Assembly: GCF_021129175.1 (NCBI RefSeq)
Contig: NZ_JAJOHV010000012.1
Coordinates: forward strand, 84,395-148,394
Direction: 5' to 3'
Source: Chromobacterium piscinae
GTDB taxonomy: Bacteria; Pseudomonadota; Gammaproteobacteria; Burkholderiales; Chromobacteriaceae
Length of the DNA: 64,000 nucleotides
Below the pieces are notes generated by a model that saw nothing but the letters and a program-made list of their open reading frames with translations, had not been told where the DNA came from and did no database searches. Shown in pieces: positions 32,166-40,498 of this stretch. How positions within the stretch are numbered: the first letter of the stretch is position 1; every line of letters begins with the position of its first letter. A program made the position numbers and the translations under genes.

Positions 32166-32549
32166 ATGCATTGGTCTGATTGCTATGTCGGCCGCGACTA
32201 CGAGCCCGGCACGGCCGACTGCGCCGTGCTGGCCTGCGACGTTGCGCGCGAGGTGCTGGGTGTGGATATCCAGCTGCCGGGCGCTCGCCGCGACGGGCCG
32301 TTCGGCCGCAATGCGCAGATCCAGCAGCACCAGAGCGAGTTCGCCCGACGCATTGATGCGCCGGTAGATGCCCAACCGGTGCTGCTAATTGCGCGCGGCC
32401 GCGCCCAGCACATCGGCGTGATGTGCCAGCTGGCCGGCGAGTGGTGGGTATTGCATGCAGATGAGGCCGCCGGGTTCGTGTTGCGCCAGCGCCTGCGCGA
32501 CATAGCACGCCATGGCTACACCGTGGAGGGATTTTACGAATGGCTGTGA
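32166..32549 (+). CDS. NlpC/P60-type tail tip peptidase, lambda K-like (127 aa)
   Basis: Catalytic Cys in GTADCAVLACDVAREV, His in AQHIGVMCQLAG and a third polar residue at WWVLHADEA. It is the NlpC/P60 half of lambda gpK without the JAB domain. Such tip enzymes may cut peptidoglycan during entry. Overlaps the J gene start. Confidence 0.85.
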   Translation: MHWSDCYVGRDYEPGTADCAVLACDVAREVLGVDIQLPGARRDGPFGRNAQIQQHQSEFARRIDAPVDAQPVLLIARGRAQHIGVMCQLAGEWWVLHADEAAGFVLRQRLRDIARHGYTVEGFYEWL

Positions 32550-35500
32550 AACGTCCGACCCTGGTGCATTCGCCGCACCCGCTGACCGCAGCCGGCCGGC
32601 AAGTGATCTACGAGGCGCATCGCCGCAATGAAACGCTGGGCGGCTACCTGCGCCGGCTGCGGATCGAGGTCGACCGCGGGCCGCTGGCGGTGTGCGTCAA
32701 CGGCAGGCCGCTGCCGAACTGGCAATGCTACCGCCTGCGCCGCGGCGATTTTGTCGAGGTGCGCGCCGTGGTCGCCGGCGGCGGTGGCGGCGCAGGCAAA
32801 GTCCTTCGAACAGTGGCCATGGTTGCAGTGATGGTTGCGGCAGCCTACGTGGCCGGCCCAGCTGGCACTTTCTTCGGCTCTCAATTCGCAGGCTCCGCCG
32901 CCGGCGCTGCGGTGATGATCGGCGGGTCGATGCTGGTCAACGCGCTGCTGCCGCCGCCGATGCCGGACATCGCCGGCGCCGGCGGCCGCGGCGACAGCAA
33001 CATCAGCCAGAACTACGCACTGTCCGGCGCACGCAACCGCGCCCGCACCTACGCGCCGATGCCGCTGGTGATCGGCCAGCGCCGGTTCGTGCCGGATGCC
33101 GGCGGCAACCCGTTCACGGAGTTTGCCGGCCAGGATCAATATCTGTATCAGGTCTATCATTTCGGCCTGCAGCCTGACCTGCAACTTACGGACTACCGCA
33201 TCGGCAACACCCCGATCGGCGTCTACCAGGGCGTCGAACTGATCTCCGCGGGCGGTGATGGCCGACTGCCGGGCGTGTTCGCCAACGTCGATACCGACAC
33301 CGGCCGCGAGGTCAAAAATTCGGACGGCTGGGTGGTGCGCCAGCTAGCGCGCGATACCGTCGGCATCGGCATGGATCTGCAGGGCGTGGCTTACTACGCC
33401 AACGACCGCGGCGGCATGGACTGGCGCAACGTCGATACCGAGATTCAGTTTCGTAGTGTGCCGGATGGGAAATGGCAGCCCTACGGCGGCGATCAATATG
33501 GCAAATACCGGCTGACCGGCAACAGCATCACGCCGGTTCGTCAGACGCTGCGGCAGGACCTGCCGTCGGCGCAGTATGAGATCCGCGTCCGCAAAACCAG
33601 CGGCGACATCAGCAGCTCGCGCGAGCGCAACGATTTCGCGCTGGCTGGGCTGCGCGCCTACCGGCAGGACACGACCAACTACACCGGCCAGCGGCGCGTC
33701 GGGCTCAAAATCCGCGCCAGCAGCCAGCTGAACGGCGCCGTCGACGAGTTGTCGGCGATGGCTGTGGCCAGTTGCCCGGTGTGGACCGGCAGCGGCTGGG
33801 CGACACAGGCCACGACAAACCCGGCATGGTGGTATTTGTGGTTCGCCCGCGGTGGTTTCGATGCTCAGGGCCGGCGGATGTACGGCGCCGGGCTGCCGGA
33901 CGCGCGCATCGACATCGATGCGATAAAAGTTTGGGCCGCCTGGTGTGACGCCAAAAAACTGAGCGTCGGCCTGGTGCTGGACCGAGCCTATAGCATCGCC
34001 GACGTGCTGACGATGATTGCCCGCTGCGGCCGCGCGCGCTACACCTGGCAGACAGGCAAACTCGGGGTGATTTGGGACGCGGCGGACCTCCCGGTGGTGG
34101 CGGTATTCGGCCCGGCCAACATCCGCGCCGGCTCGTTCCGGATCGAGTACACCACGGAACAGACTGCCGACGAGGTGGTGGTAAATTTCAGCAACCCGGC
34201 GAAGGGGTTTGAACTCGACCAGGTGCGGGTATCTGTTCCCGGCGTCATCGCGCCGACCAATCCCGTGACGCTGGATTTCGTCGGCTGTTGCGACGTCAGC
34301 ATGGCCGGCCGCGAGGCTAATCTGATCGCCGCCTCCCAGCTGTATCACCGCCGGCGCGTCAGCTGGGAAACCGATTTCGAGGGCCTGGTGGCGACGCGCG
34401 GCGACGTGGTGCTGCTGAGCCACGATCTGGCCAGCTGGGCATACTCCGGCCGTCTGCTCGCCGGCAGCCGCGGCCAGCTGCAGCTGGACCGTGCCGTGCC
34501 GCTGGGCGCCAGCGGCTGGGTCGGCATCCGGTTTCCGGACGGCCGCTATGCGACCTACCGGGTCAAAACCGGCAGCGGCGAAAGCGACACGCTGCAGCTG
34601 CGCGACCTGATCCCGGCGTCGGATGCCGGCGGCCCGCTGCCGGTGCCGGACGAGTCACCCGACAGCGTGCCGTATGACTGGATGTGGTTCTACGACAACG
34701 GCGCGCAGCCGGGCCGGCGCGTCAAAATCGTCGACGTCAAACCCAGCGGCGACGGCGTGAAATTCACGGCGATCGACGACAACCCGTCGTACTACGCCGC
34801 CGAGTCGGGCGATTTCAGCAGCGGCGGCCAGGCTCCCAGCCTGCCGTCGGCGCTGGGTTTTCTGCGGCTGTCGGAGTCCAGCCGGGTGACCGGCGACGGC
34901 CGTCGCGTCGCGGTTGTCACGGCTGTCTGGCCGCCGCTGCGCGGCGCGATCAACTACCAGCTGAAATACCGGCGCGCCGGCGGCGCGTGGCAGGCCGCCG
35001 TAGTGCCGGACACGTCGTACAGCTGGGATGCGGACCCGCAGGACCTGGAGGTGTCGGTGTCGGCGGTGTTTGCCGATGGCACGATCTCGGCGCCGGCGGT
35101 GGCCTCGCTGACCATCAAAGGGCACGCCACACCGCCGCCGGTGGCGACCGCGTTCACGGCGACCGGCGAGATGATGCAGATCACGCTGCGCTGGAGCTAC
35201 CCGGACCGGGCCGACCTGCGCGGCGCGCAGTTGTTCGCCAGCACTGATGGCAATACGTGGGTCAAACTGGCCGACATTGCCTACCCTGCCGCGGTGTACA
35301 CGCACCTCGGCCTGATGGCTGGCACGGTGGTGCAGTACCAGCTGCGCATCGTCGACAGTTGGGGCAACGTCGGCGAGGCCGTCTCGGCGCGGGCAGAGGC
35401 CGTGCACAATGTGGATCTGCTGCTGGAGCAACTGAAAAACAGCCTCACCAGCGCGCAGTTGCAGGAGTCTCTGCGGACGCCCATCGAGCAGGCCGTGGGC

Positions 35501-36607
35501 GTCCAAGGTAGCGTCAACTCGCTGATCCAGGCGCAGATGCAGCAGATACTGACGGCGGACGAGATCCGCAGCACGCAGGGCAACCACTACGCGTTCGCCA
35601 AGCGCCAGCTGTCGACGTTGGGTGACGCTATTTCGCAGGAAGCCAACGAACGGGTGCTATTGGCCGCCAAAGTAAAAGACAACGCCGCCGGGATCATAGA
35701 GGAGTCGAAATCTCGGGTGCGCGAGGATGGTGCTTTGTCGGAGCGGATCGGGACGATGCAGACCACCGTCAACGGTCATACAGCATCGTTGCAGGAGGTC
35801 AGTAGGACGGTAGACGGCATAACGGCCGAGAAAATCATCAAGCTTAATTCGTCCGGAAAAATCGCCGGCATCGGCTTGAGGACCGACCCGAACGGCAGCG
35901 CGGTCGATTTTCTCTGTGACCGGCTGGTGATCTCTCAACCGGATGGCAACGGCTCGCGCCAGGTGTTCATCGTCGCCAGCATCAACGGGCGGCCGGCACT
36001 GGCGATTGCCGGCGATATGCTATCCGACGGTTCGATCATCGGTCGGAGGGTCATTGCCGACGGTTCGATCGATGCGGCACAGATCAACACCCGCGGGCTG
36101 ACGATCAGGGACGCGGCTGGCAATGTCGTGGTCGACATGACGGGAATTGGCGCTGCCTACATCAAAGGCAAGCTGACGGTCGGTCAGATCGATACCGAGG
36201 GGCTGCGCATCACGCGAAACGGCAATGTCGTGGTCGACGCCAATGGCCTAGACGCGACCTATATCCGGAATTTGTCGGTGGACACGTTCCAGATTAAGGG
36301 CGAGGCGGTCAGTAAAAATGACACGAGGACAATCTCAGTCGTGCCAGGGGCGGCTCGGTTCGACATGAATTTCCCGTTCTACTGCTCGGATCGCGGAACG
36401 CTGCTCGTTTTCGCTGACGACCCGGTAACTGCAACCGCATATCTGTATGCCCGCGGCCGTAATACGCCGCTTGGCGGCCGCAGCGGGGTGCTGGTTTTGG
36501 ATGTGTCCGCCGGCGAAACGGTATCTGTGGGCGTCAACATGCCGGTCCAACACCAGAGCAATACATCGGGCCAGATTCGCTACGGCGCGGTGTTGTTCCG
36601 GCGATAG
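32540..36607 (+). CDS. J: Tip attachment protein J with an N-terminal I-like part (1355 aa)
   Basis: Residues 1-130 look like tail assembly protein I: a beta-grasp-like start (LGGYLRRLRIEVDRGPLAVC) then two Gly/Ala membrane-like helices (VAMVAVMVAAAYVAGPAGTF). From about 150 comes J proper: RNRARTYAPMPLVIGQRRFV, WAAWCDAKKLSVGLVLDRAY, fibronectin-like repeats near 740-890, a coiled coil near 900-1070 and a C-terminal receptor-binding region ending in a beta domain. Standard lambda-like phages have I and J as separate genes, so this seems a fusion. Confidence 0.92.
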   Translation: MAVKRPTLVHSPHPLTAAGRQVIYEAHRRNETLGGYLRRLRIEVDRGPLAVCVNGRPLPNWQCYRLRRGDFVEVRAVVAGGGGGAGKVLRTVAMVAVMVAAAYVAGPAGTFFGSQFAGSAAGAAVMIGGSMLVNALLPPPMPDIAGAGGRGDSNISQNYALSGARNRARTYAPMPLVIGQRRFVPDAGGNPFTEFAGQDQYLYQVYHFGLQPDLQLTDYRIGNTPIGVYQGVELISAGGDGRLPGVFANVDTDTGREVKNSDGWVVRQLARDTVGIGMDLQGVAYYANDRGGMDWRNVDTEIQFRSVPDGKWQPYGGDQYGKYRLTGNSITPVRQTLRQDLPSAQYEIRVRKTSGDISSSRERNDFALAGLRAYRQDTTNYTGQRRVGLKIRASSQLNGAVDELSAMAVASCPVWTGSGWATQATTNPAWWYLWFARGGFDAQGRRMYGAGLPDARIDIDAIKVWAAWCDAKKLSVGLVLDRAYSIADVLTMIARCGRARYTWQTGKLGVIWDAADLPVVAVFGPANIRAGSFRIEYTTEQTADEVVVNFSNPAKGFELDQVRVSVPGVIAPTNPVTLDFVGCCDVSMAGREANLIAASQLYHRRRVSWETDFEGLVATRGDVVLLSHDLASWAYSGRLLAGSRGQLQLDRAVPLGASGWVGIRFPDGRYATYRVKTGSGESDTLQLRDLIPASDAGGPLPVPDESPDSVPYDWMWFYDNGAQPGRRVKIVDVKPSGDGVKFTAIDDNPSYYAAESGDFSSGGQAPSLPSALGFLRLSESSRVTGDGRRVAVVTAVWPPLRGAINYQLKYRRAGGAWQAAVVPDTSYSWDADPQDLEVSVSAVFADGTISAPAVASLTIKGHATPPPVATAFTATGEMMQITLRWSYPDRADLRGAQLFASTDGNTWVKLADIAYPAAVYTHLGLMAGTVVQYQLRIVDSWGNVGEAVSARAEAVHNVDLLLEQLKNSLTSAQLQESLRTPIEQAVGVQGSVNSLIQAQMQQILTADEIRSTQGNHYAFAKRQLSTLGDAISQEANERVLLAAKVKDNAAGIIEESKSRVREDGALSERIGTMQTTVNGHTASLQEVSRTVDGITAEKIIKLNSSGKIAGIGLRTDPNGSAVDFLCDRLVISQPDGNGSRQVFIVASINGRPALAIAGDMLSDGSIIGRRVIADGSIDAAQINTRGLTIRDAAGNVVVDMTGIGAAYIKGKLTVGQIDTEGLRITRNGNVVVDANGLDATYIRNLSVDTFQIKGEAVSKNDTRTISVVPGAARFDMNFPFYCSDRGTLLVFADDPVTATAYLYARGRNTPLGGRSGVLVLDVSAGETVSVGVNMPVQHQSNTSGQIRYGAVLFRR

Positions 36608-36615
36608 GAGGAATC

Positions 36616-36978
36616 ATGGAGAAAATCAACATCATCGAGTACGACGACACCGGCCGGATTTTGCAGACCGGCATCGCATCGCGGGAGAACGTCGAGGTCG
36701 AGTTCGCTCTGGGCAAATTGCTGTTGCAGGGCGAGGCTGACCCGCTATCGCAGTATGTCCGCGGCGACGGGGTGATTGAGACGCGGCCGCCGAATCCAGC
36801 CTGGCTGGACGGCATGATCCTGCGCGACCTGCCGGCGCCCTGCGTGCTGATGCTGGACGGTACGCTGTATGACTGCGACGACGCCGAGTGCGAGCTGTCG
36901 TTTGCATTGCCCGGGCGGCATCACATACAGGTGGAGGCTTGGCCGATGCAGTCCGCGACGTTCGAGGTGGTGACATGA
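36616..36978 (+). CDS. Hypothetical tail-associated protein (120 aa)
   Basis: AGGAGG precedes ATG at 36616. Beta-rich with ARG-free hydrophobic strands (LLLQGEADPLSQYV; CELSFALPGRHHIQVEAWP). In phages this type of gene after J belongs to tail fibre or side-tip accessories. Coupled to the next gene. Confidence 0.65.
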   Translation: MEKINIIEYDDTGRILQTGIASRENVEVEFALGKLLLQGEADPLSQYVRGDGVIETRPPNPAWLDGMILRDLPAPCVLMLDGTLYDCDDAECELSFALPGRHHIQVEAWPMQSATFEVVT

Positions 36979-37214
36979 TGCAGATCCATCACCACGGTGA
37001 CCACCGCGCCGCCCGCGCGGCGCAGTATCCGCCGCTGGGCGATCAGTGGGATGTCCTCTGGCGCTGGGTTGCGAGCCTGCCGCCGGAGCTGCTCAACGAC
37101 GAGATGCGACAGATGCTGGATCGCATCAGGGCCGTAAAAACAAATTTCCCGAAGCCCCGCCAGGATCAAACCGGCGGGGCTGATTCATTGGAGGGGGCAG
37201 AGAATGGCGGATGA
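36975..37214 (+). CDS. Hypothetical protein (79 aa)
   Basis: Two ATGs at 36975 and 36978; the first overlaps the stop of the previous gene. N-terminal His cluster (HHHGDH), then a helical part (PPELLNDEMRQMLDRIRAVK). A GC hairpin falls inside its 3' end. Overlaps the next gene start. Function unknown. Confidence 0.55.
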   Translation: MMQIHHHGDHRAARAAQYPPLGDQWDVLWRWVASLPPELLNDEMRQMLDRIRAVKTNFPKPRQDQTGGADSLEGAENGG

Positions 37215-37767
37215 TTGGGCTGGGCTGTCGGCACAGCTGGGGAAAATGCAGCAGGCGTGGTATGTCGCTGCGCGCAGCTACTGGAGCGTGTTTGATCAGA
37301 ATGCCGACACAGCGACTATTGTCGCCGAGGACGGCAGCACGCGACAGGTTCCGTCGTGGAAATCGATTGCCAATGCGGTTAATCGAACAAATTTTATTTA
37401 CGAGGGGCCGAGCAGTCAGTTTGTTGCTGTAAATGTGGGACGTGGATTTGCGGGAGGGACCGTTCGTATCTATCCCGAGTCGATGATGATTTATTCCAAC
37501 GGCGGCGGGTCTGCTAGTCGAATCGATTGCTATGGAGATATCCAGGGTGACATCTGGCGAAACAGCTACGGTGGAGTCGAGAGTTTTGGTTTGAAAAACT
37601 GGTTGGAGGAGCGTATGCAATTCAACCGACAGTTCACTCGCTCAACTCTGCCGGCTCCTAGTTCCGCCCCTGGTGGAATTGCATATATCACGGATGGGCC
37701 GAACGGGCCTACACATGTTTTCAGTAACGGCCAGAAATGGCGAATTCCAACGATGACTGATCTGTGA
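37204..37767 (+). CDS. Putative tail fibre-like protein (187 aa)
   Basis: Residues 60-130 are Gly/Ser/Tyr-rich strands (GRGFAGGTVRIYPESMMIYS; GGGSASRIDCYGDIQGDIW) like a fibre stem, and the end GGIAYITDGPNGPTHVFSNG resembles the C-terminal phage-fibre segment found in prophage tail genes. It would be the last virion gene before lysis. Codon use is more AT-rich in the middle. Confidence 0.6.
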   Translation: MADDWAGLSAQLGKMQQAWYVAARSYWSVFDQNADTATIVAEDGSTRQVPSWKSIANAVNRTNFIYEGPSSQFVAVNVGRGFAGGTVRIYPESMMIYSNGGGSASRIDCYGDIQGDIWRNSYGGVESFGLKNWLEERMQFNRQFTRSTLPAPSSAPGGIAYITDGPNGPTHVFSNGQKWRIPTMTDL

Positions 37768-37774
37768 GGGCCGT

Positions 37775-38071
37775 ATGGGCAAACTCTATTTGTTGATGAT
37801 TATCGTCGCTATCCAGCAGTTGCTGGACGTTGCCAGTACATGCTATGCCCTGCGCTCCGGCATCGGCCGCGAGGCCAACGGCTGGCTAGCGTATTTGATG
37901 AACTACATCGGCGTCCTGCCCACGCTGCTGCTGACCAAGCTGGCGCTGCTGGCCGCGTGCTGGTGGCTGCGGCCGCCATGGCCGGGTTACGTGGTCCTCG
38001 TGGCGATATACACCGCGGTGCTGATCAACAACGCAAGAGCAATCCATCAGGGCCGGAAAAACCGGCCCTGA
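37775..38071 (+). CDS. Four-span membrane protein, DUF5658-like (98 aa)
   Basis: Spans at about 5-20, 40-58, 60-70 and 73-90 (YLLMIIVAIQQLLDVASTCY, TLLLTKLALLAACWWL, GYVVLVAIYTAVLINNA). The LLDVASTCYAL turn with a conserved Asp fits DUF5658-type proteins. Placed at the head of the lysis block; function there unknown. Confidence 0.65.
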   Translation: MGKLYLLMIIVAIQQLLDVASTCYALRSGIGREANGWLAYLMNYIGVLPTLLLTKLALLAACWWLRPPWPGYVVLVAIYTAVLINNARAIHQGRKNRP

Positions 38072-38093
38072 TTCATTTCAGGAGGGAGGCGAT

Positions 38094-38372
38094 ATGCAGG
38101 AACACGAAAAGGGGCTGCTGGCCCTGCTGGTGGTCGGCGCTCTGATCGGGCTGGGCAAACTGCTGGTGAGCAATGAGCAGATCACCACCCGATTGGCCGT
38201 CGGCCGCGCGATCCTCGGCGGCGCGACGTCGACGGTGGCTGGGGTTGCGCTGATGCAGTTTCCAAACCTGCCCCTGCCGGCGCTCGTCGGCATCGGCGCC
38301 GGCCTGGGCATCCTCGGTGCGCAGTACCTGGAGGCGTGGCTCCGACGACGGGCGGATACGCTGGTGCGCTAA
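38094..38372 (+). CDS. Phage holin (92 aa)
   Basis: AGGAGG precedes ATG at 38094. Spans at about 8-22, 38-55 and 60-80 (LALLVVGALIGLGKLLV, LPALVGIGAGLGILGAQYL) with a basic C-terminus match small class I holins of the LydA/HP1 type. It should form the inner-membrane hole that frees the lysozyme. Confidence 0.75.
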   Translation: MQEHEKGLLALLVVGALIGLGKLLVSNEQITTRLAVGRAILGGATSTVAGVALMQFPNLPLPALVGIGAGLGILGAQYLEAWLRRRADTLVR

Positions 38373-38548
38373 TCCTGCAGCCTGGATTGAATCTGCTGTT
38401 CAACGCAGGCTGGTGAAAATGGGTCGATTTTCTGATCTGCCCGGGGCACGCATGCCGCTGGATCATTTTTCTCTGCTACCCAGCCCGCCAGCAAATATAG
38501 CCCCACGGCTATGGCCAGGCCGTACAGCACGAATGGCAGCGCTCGCAT
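38369..38548 (-). CDS. Small membrane protein antisense in the lysis block (59 aa)
   Basis: ATG at 38548 with GGGAA upstream on the minus strand; the stop overlaps the holin stop. One span (LPFVLYGLAIAVGLYLLAGW) followed by a periplasm-like tail with two Cys (AACVPRAD; SPACVEQQI). No plus-strand gene fits this 280-base gap. It is opposite to all late genes. It may be expressed in the lysogen, or be spanin- or antiholin-like; all of this is inference. Confidence 0.5.
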   Translation of the reverse strand: MRALPFVLYGLAIAVGLYLLAGWVAEKNDPAACVPRADQKIDPFSPACVEQQIQSRLQD

Positions 38549-38654
38549 AGGAATTCCCAGCAGTTGAAATACTCTGTTTTGCCAGCCGGCGGCAATGCCG
38601 GCAACTGACCATTCGGCCCGCCCTGCGCGGGCCGTTCCCATTTCTGGAGATGCA

Positions 38655-39095
38655 ATGAAGACCAACACAGCAGGCATCAGCCTGATCAAGCAATTCGAGG
38701 GTGTCCGCCTCGCTGCCTATCAGGACATGGTGGGCGTCTGGACCATAGGCTACGGCCATACCGGCCCGGAGGTGAAGGCCGGCATGGCCATTACCCAACA
38801 GCAGGCCGACCAGCTGCTGGCCGCCGATCTGGAAACCTTTGAGGCCGGCGTCGGTAGGACGGTGACCGTGCCGCTGAACGCCAACCAGTTCTCCGCGCTG
38901 GTCAGCTTCAGCTACAACCTGGGCTTGGGCAATCTGCGTAGCTCCACGCTGCTGCGCCTGCTGAACCAGGGCGACTATGCCGGCGCAGCCGCGCAGTTCC
39001 TGCGTTGGAATCGGGCCGGCGGCCAGGTGGTGGCAGGACTGACCCGGCGCCGCCAGGCGGAGCAGGCGCTGTTCAATTCGCAGGAGGGGCTGTGA
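38655..39095 (+). CDS. Endolysin, GH24 lysozyme (146 aa)
   Basis: Catalytic motif E-8-D-5-T is exact: FEGVRLAAYQDMVGVWTIGY plus GHT. The rest follows T4/P22-type lysozyme (NQFSALVSFSYNLGLGNLRS; FLRWNRAGGQVVAGLTRRRQ). No signal peptide or SAR helix, so it depends on a holin. ATG at 38655 has GGAG upstream. Confidence 0.95.
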   Translation: MKTNTAGISLIKQFEGVRLAAYQDMVGVWTIGYGHTGPEVKAGMAITQQQADQLLAADLETFEAGVGRTVTVPLNANQFSALVSFSYNLGLGNLRSSTLLRLLNQGDYAGAAAQFLRWNRAGGQVVAGLTRRRQAEQALFNSQEGL

Positions 39096-39628
39096 TGGAT
39101 TGGAAACAAATCGTGGGCACGGTAGCGCCGTGGATCGGGACCGCGCTGGGTGGCCCGCTCGGCGGCATGGCCGTCAGCGCGGTGGCCGACGCGATCGGTC
39201 TGCCGGAGAAAACCGAGGACGCGGTCAAACAGGCGCTGGCCAGCGCGACGCCGGAACAGATGCTGGCCGTCAAACAGGCTGACCAGCAATTCGCGGCGAA
39301 AATGCAGGAGCTCGGGTTCGAGAACCAGCGGGATCTGGAAGCGATCGCCGCCGGAGACCGCGCCAGCGCGCGTGAGCGCGAGATCAAAACCGGCGACATC
39401 ACGCCGCGGCTGTTGGCCGCCGTCGTCGTCGCCGGATTTTTCGGCATCATGGCGCTGATGATTTTCCATGAACTGCCGCCCAACGGCCGGGATTCGCTGC
39501 TGGTGCTGGTCGGCGCGCTGGGCGCGGCGTTCGGCTCCATCATCCAGTACTACTACGGCAGCTCGGCCGGTAGTGCTGAGAAAGCCCGCACGATCGACGC
39601 CATGAAACGCGGGTCCGGCGCACAGTAA
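39095..39628 (+). CDS. Holin-like protein, 3TM GTA-holin family (177 aa)
   Basis: ATG at 39095 shares its A with the lysozyme stop. A Gly/Ala-rich amphipathic start (IVGTVAPWIGTALGGPLGGM), a charged helical middle, and two spans at about 107-125 and 135-155 (LLAAVVVAGFFGIMALMIFH; LLVLVGALGAAFGSIIQYYY) fit the holin_3TM family. A second holin after the lysozyme may tune lysis time. Confidence 0.75.
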   Translation: MDWKQIVGTVAPWIGTALGGPLGGMAVSAVADAIGLPEKTEDAVKQALASATPEQMLAVKQADQQFAAKMQELGFENQRDLEAIAAGDRASAREREIKTGDITPRLLAAVVVAGFFGIMALMIFHELPPNGRDSLLVLVGALGAAFGSIIQYYYGSSAGSAEKARTIDAMKRGSGAQ

Positions 39629-39706
39629 GAAAGCGGCGCGGCCTGCTGCGGTAACAGCCGGCCGCGCGATGGTAGTTCGCATGGTTAGAAGTGCTATGCT
39701 TCGGGC

Positions 39707-39844
39707 ATGTGCGTAAACTTCACTCCACCCACGGCACAGCAGATCCGCCAGCACTTTGGCTATGAGGTCGAAGATGACCTATGGAAGCCTGAATGCTGGC
39801 AGGACTACGCTGCTACATGTGTGGTGGCGCCTACCTACAGATAG
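39707..39844 (+). pseudogene. 5' fragment of an SRAP (YedK/HMCES-like) gene
   Basis: The frame begins MCVNFTPPTAQQIRQHFGYE and goes on to CWQDYAA, the start of SOS-response-associated peptidases, whose Cys2 forms a thiazolidine link to abasic DNA. After about residue 37 the similarity ends and a stop follows at codon 46; the family has about 220 residues. The break, near 39810-39820, is the left edge of the cargo island. SRAP with umuDC on the other side of the island would have formed an SOS module. Confidence 0.7.
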
Positions 39845-40096
39845 GACGCACAAAAATACGTATGGACATCCAAAGGGCGATGTGCTCGAATCAGGTCGCA
39901 GGTTCGACGCAAAGATTAAAGAAGGGCCTGTACCGTCAGAGCCATGTACACGTCTCAAAGCTCGAACGGGCTTGAACCAGGAAACAACCAGCACTACCGC
40001 TTCGGGTCTCTATCGGCAGAGTTCTCTTAAACAGGCAGCCCGTACAGCCCATTACCTGAGGCTGTTCCACCGACTAAAGAAGAAAAGGACGTGAAT
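39845..40096. other. Leader region of the Thoeris operon
   Basis: About 250 bases without a gene; the sequence is the new junction DNA. It should hold the promoter of the defence operon, though no clear -35/-10 pair stands out. Confidence 0.4.
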
Positions 40097-40471
40097 ATGG
40101 CAAAGAAGCGCGTGTTCGTGAGCTTCGACTTCGATAATGATCGAGTACTCAAGGACTTCATCCTGGGTCAAGCCAAGCTAGAGGACTCCCCATTTGATGT
40201 CGTCGACCACTCCTTAAAGGAGGCGGCACCTGAGCGAGACTGGGAAAAGAAAGCACGAGCAGCGATCGGGCGTGCCGAAATCGTTCTCGTGATGGTCGGT
40301 GCCCATACGCACAAGGCACAAGGAGTGCTCAAGGAGGTCGCCATGGCCCGTGAGGCGGGCGTCAAGATTGTACAGATCATTGGGTACAAAGACGGCAATT
40401 ACACGGCAGTTCCGAACGCCGGGCGCCTCTATTCCTGGAACTGGGAAAACCTCAAAAAGCTGTTGGGCTGA
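40097..40471 (+). CDS. thsB: Thoeris TIR-domain protein ThsB-like, copy 1 (124 aa)
   Basis: ATG at 40097 with AAGGA eight bases upstream (the GTG at 40091 is too close). A single TIR-like domain: strand A KRVFVSFDFDNDRVLKDFIL, middle FDVVDHSLKEAAPERDWEKK, strand D EIVLVMVGAHTHKAQGVLKE with the candidate catalytic Glu, and VKIVQIIGYKDG. It is the MTH538/DUF1863 kind of TIR known as ThsB. ThsB proteins sense infection and make a cyclic ADP-ribose-type signal. It precedes thsA by 27 bases. Confidence 0.85.
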   Translation: MAKKRVFVSFDFDNDRVLKDFILGQAKLEDSPFDVVDHSLKEAAPERDWEKKARAAIGRAEIVLVMVGAHTHKAQGVLKEVAMAREAGVKIVQIIGYKDGNYTAVPNAGRLYSWNWENLKKLLG

Positions 40472-40498
40472 CATTTTCGTTAGAGAAAGTCCGCCGTG

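Noticed and set aside
33344..34423. A 359-codon minus-strand frame opposite J
   Set aside because: Antisense shadow of J with improbable composition.
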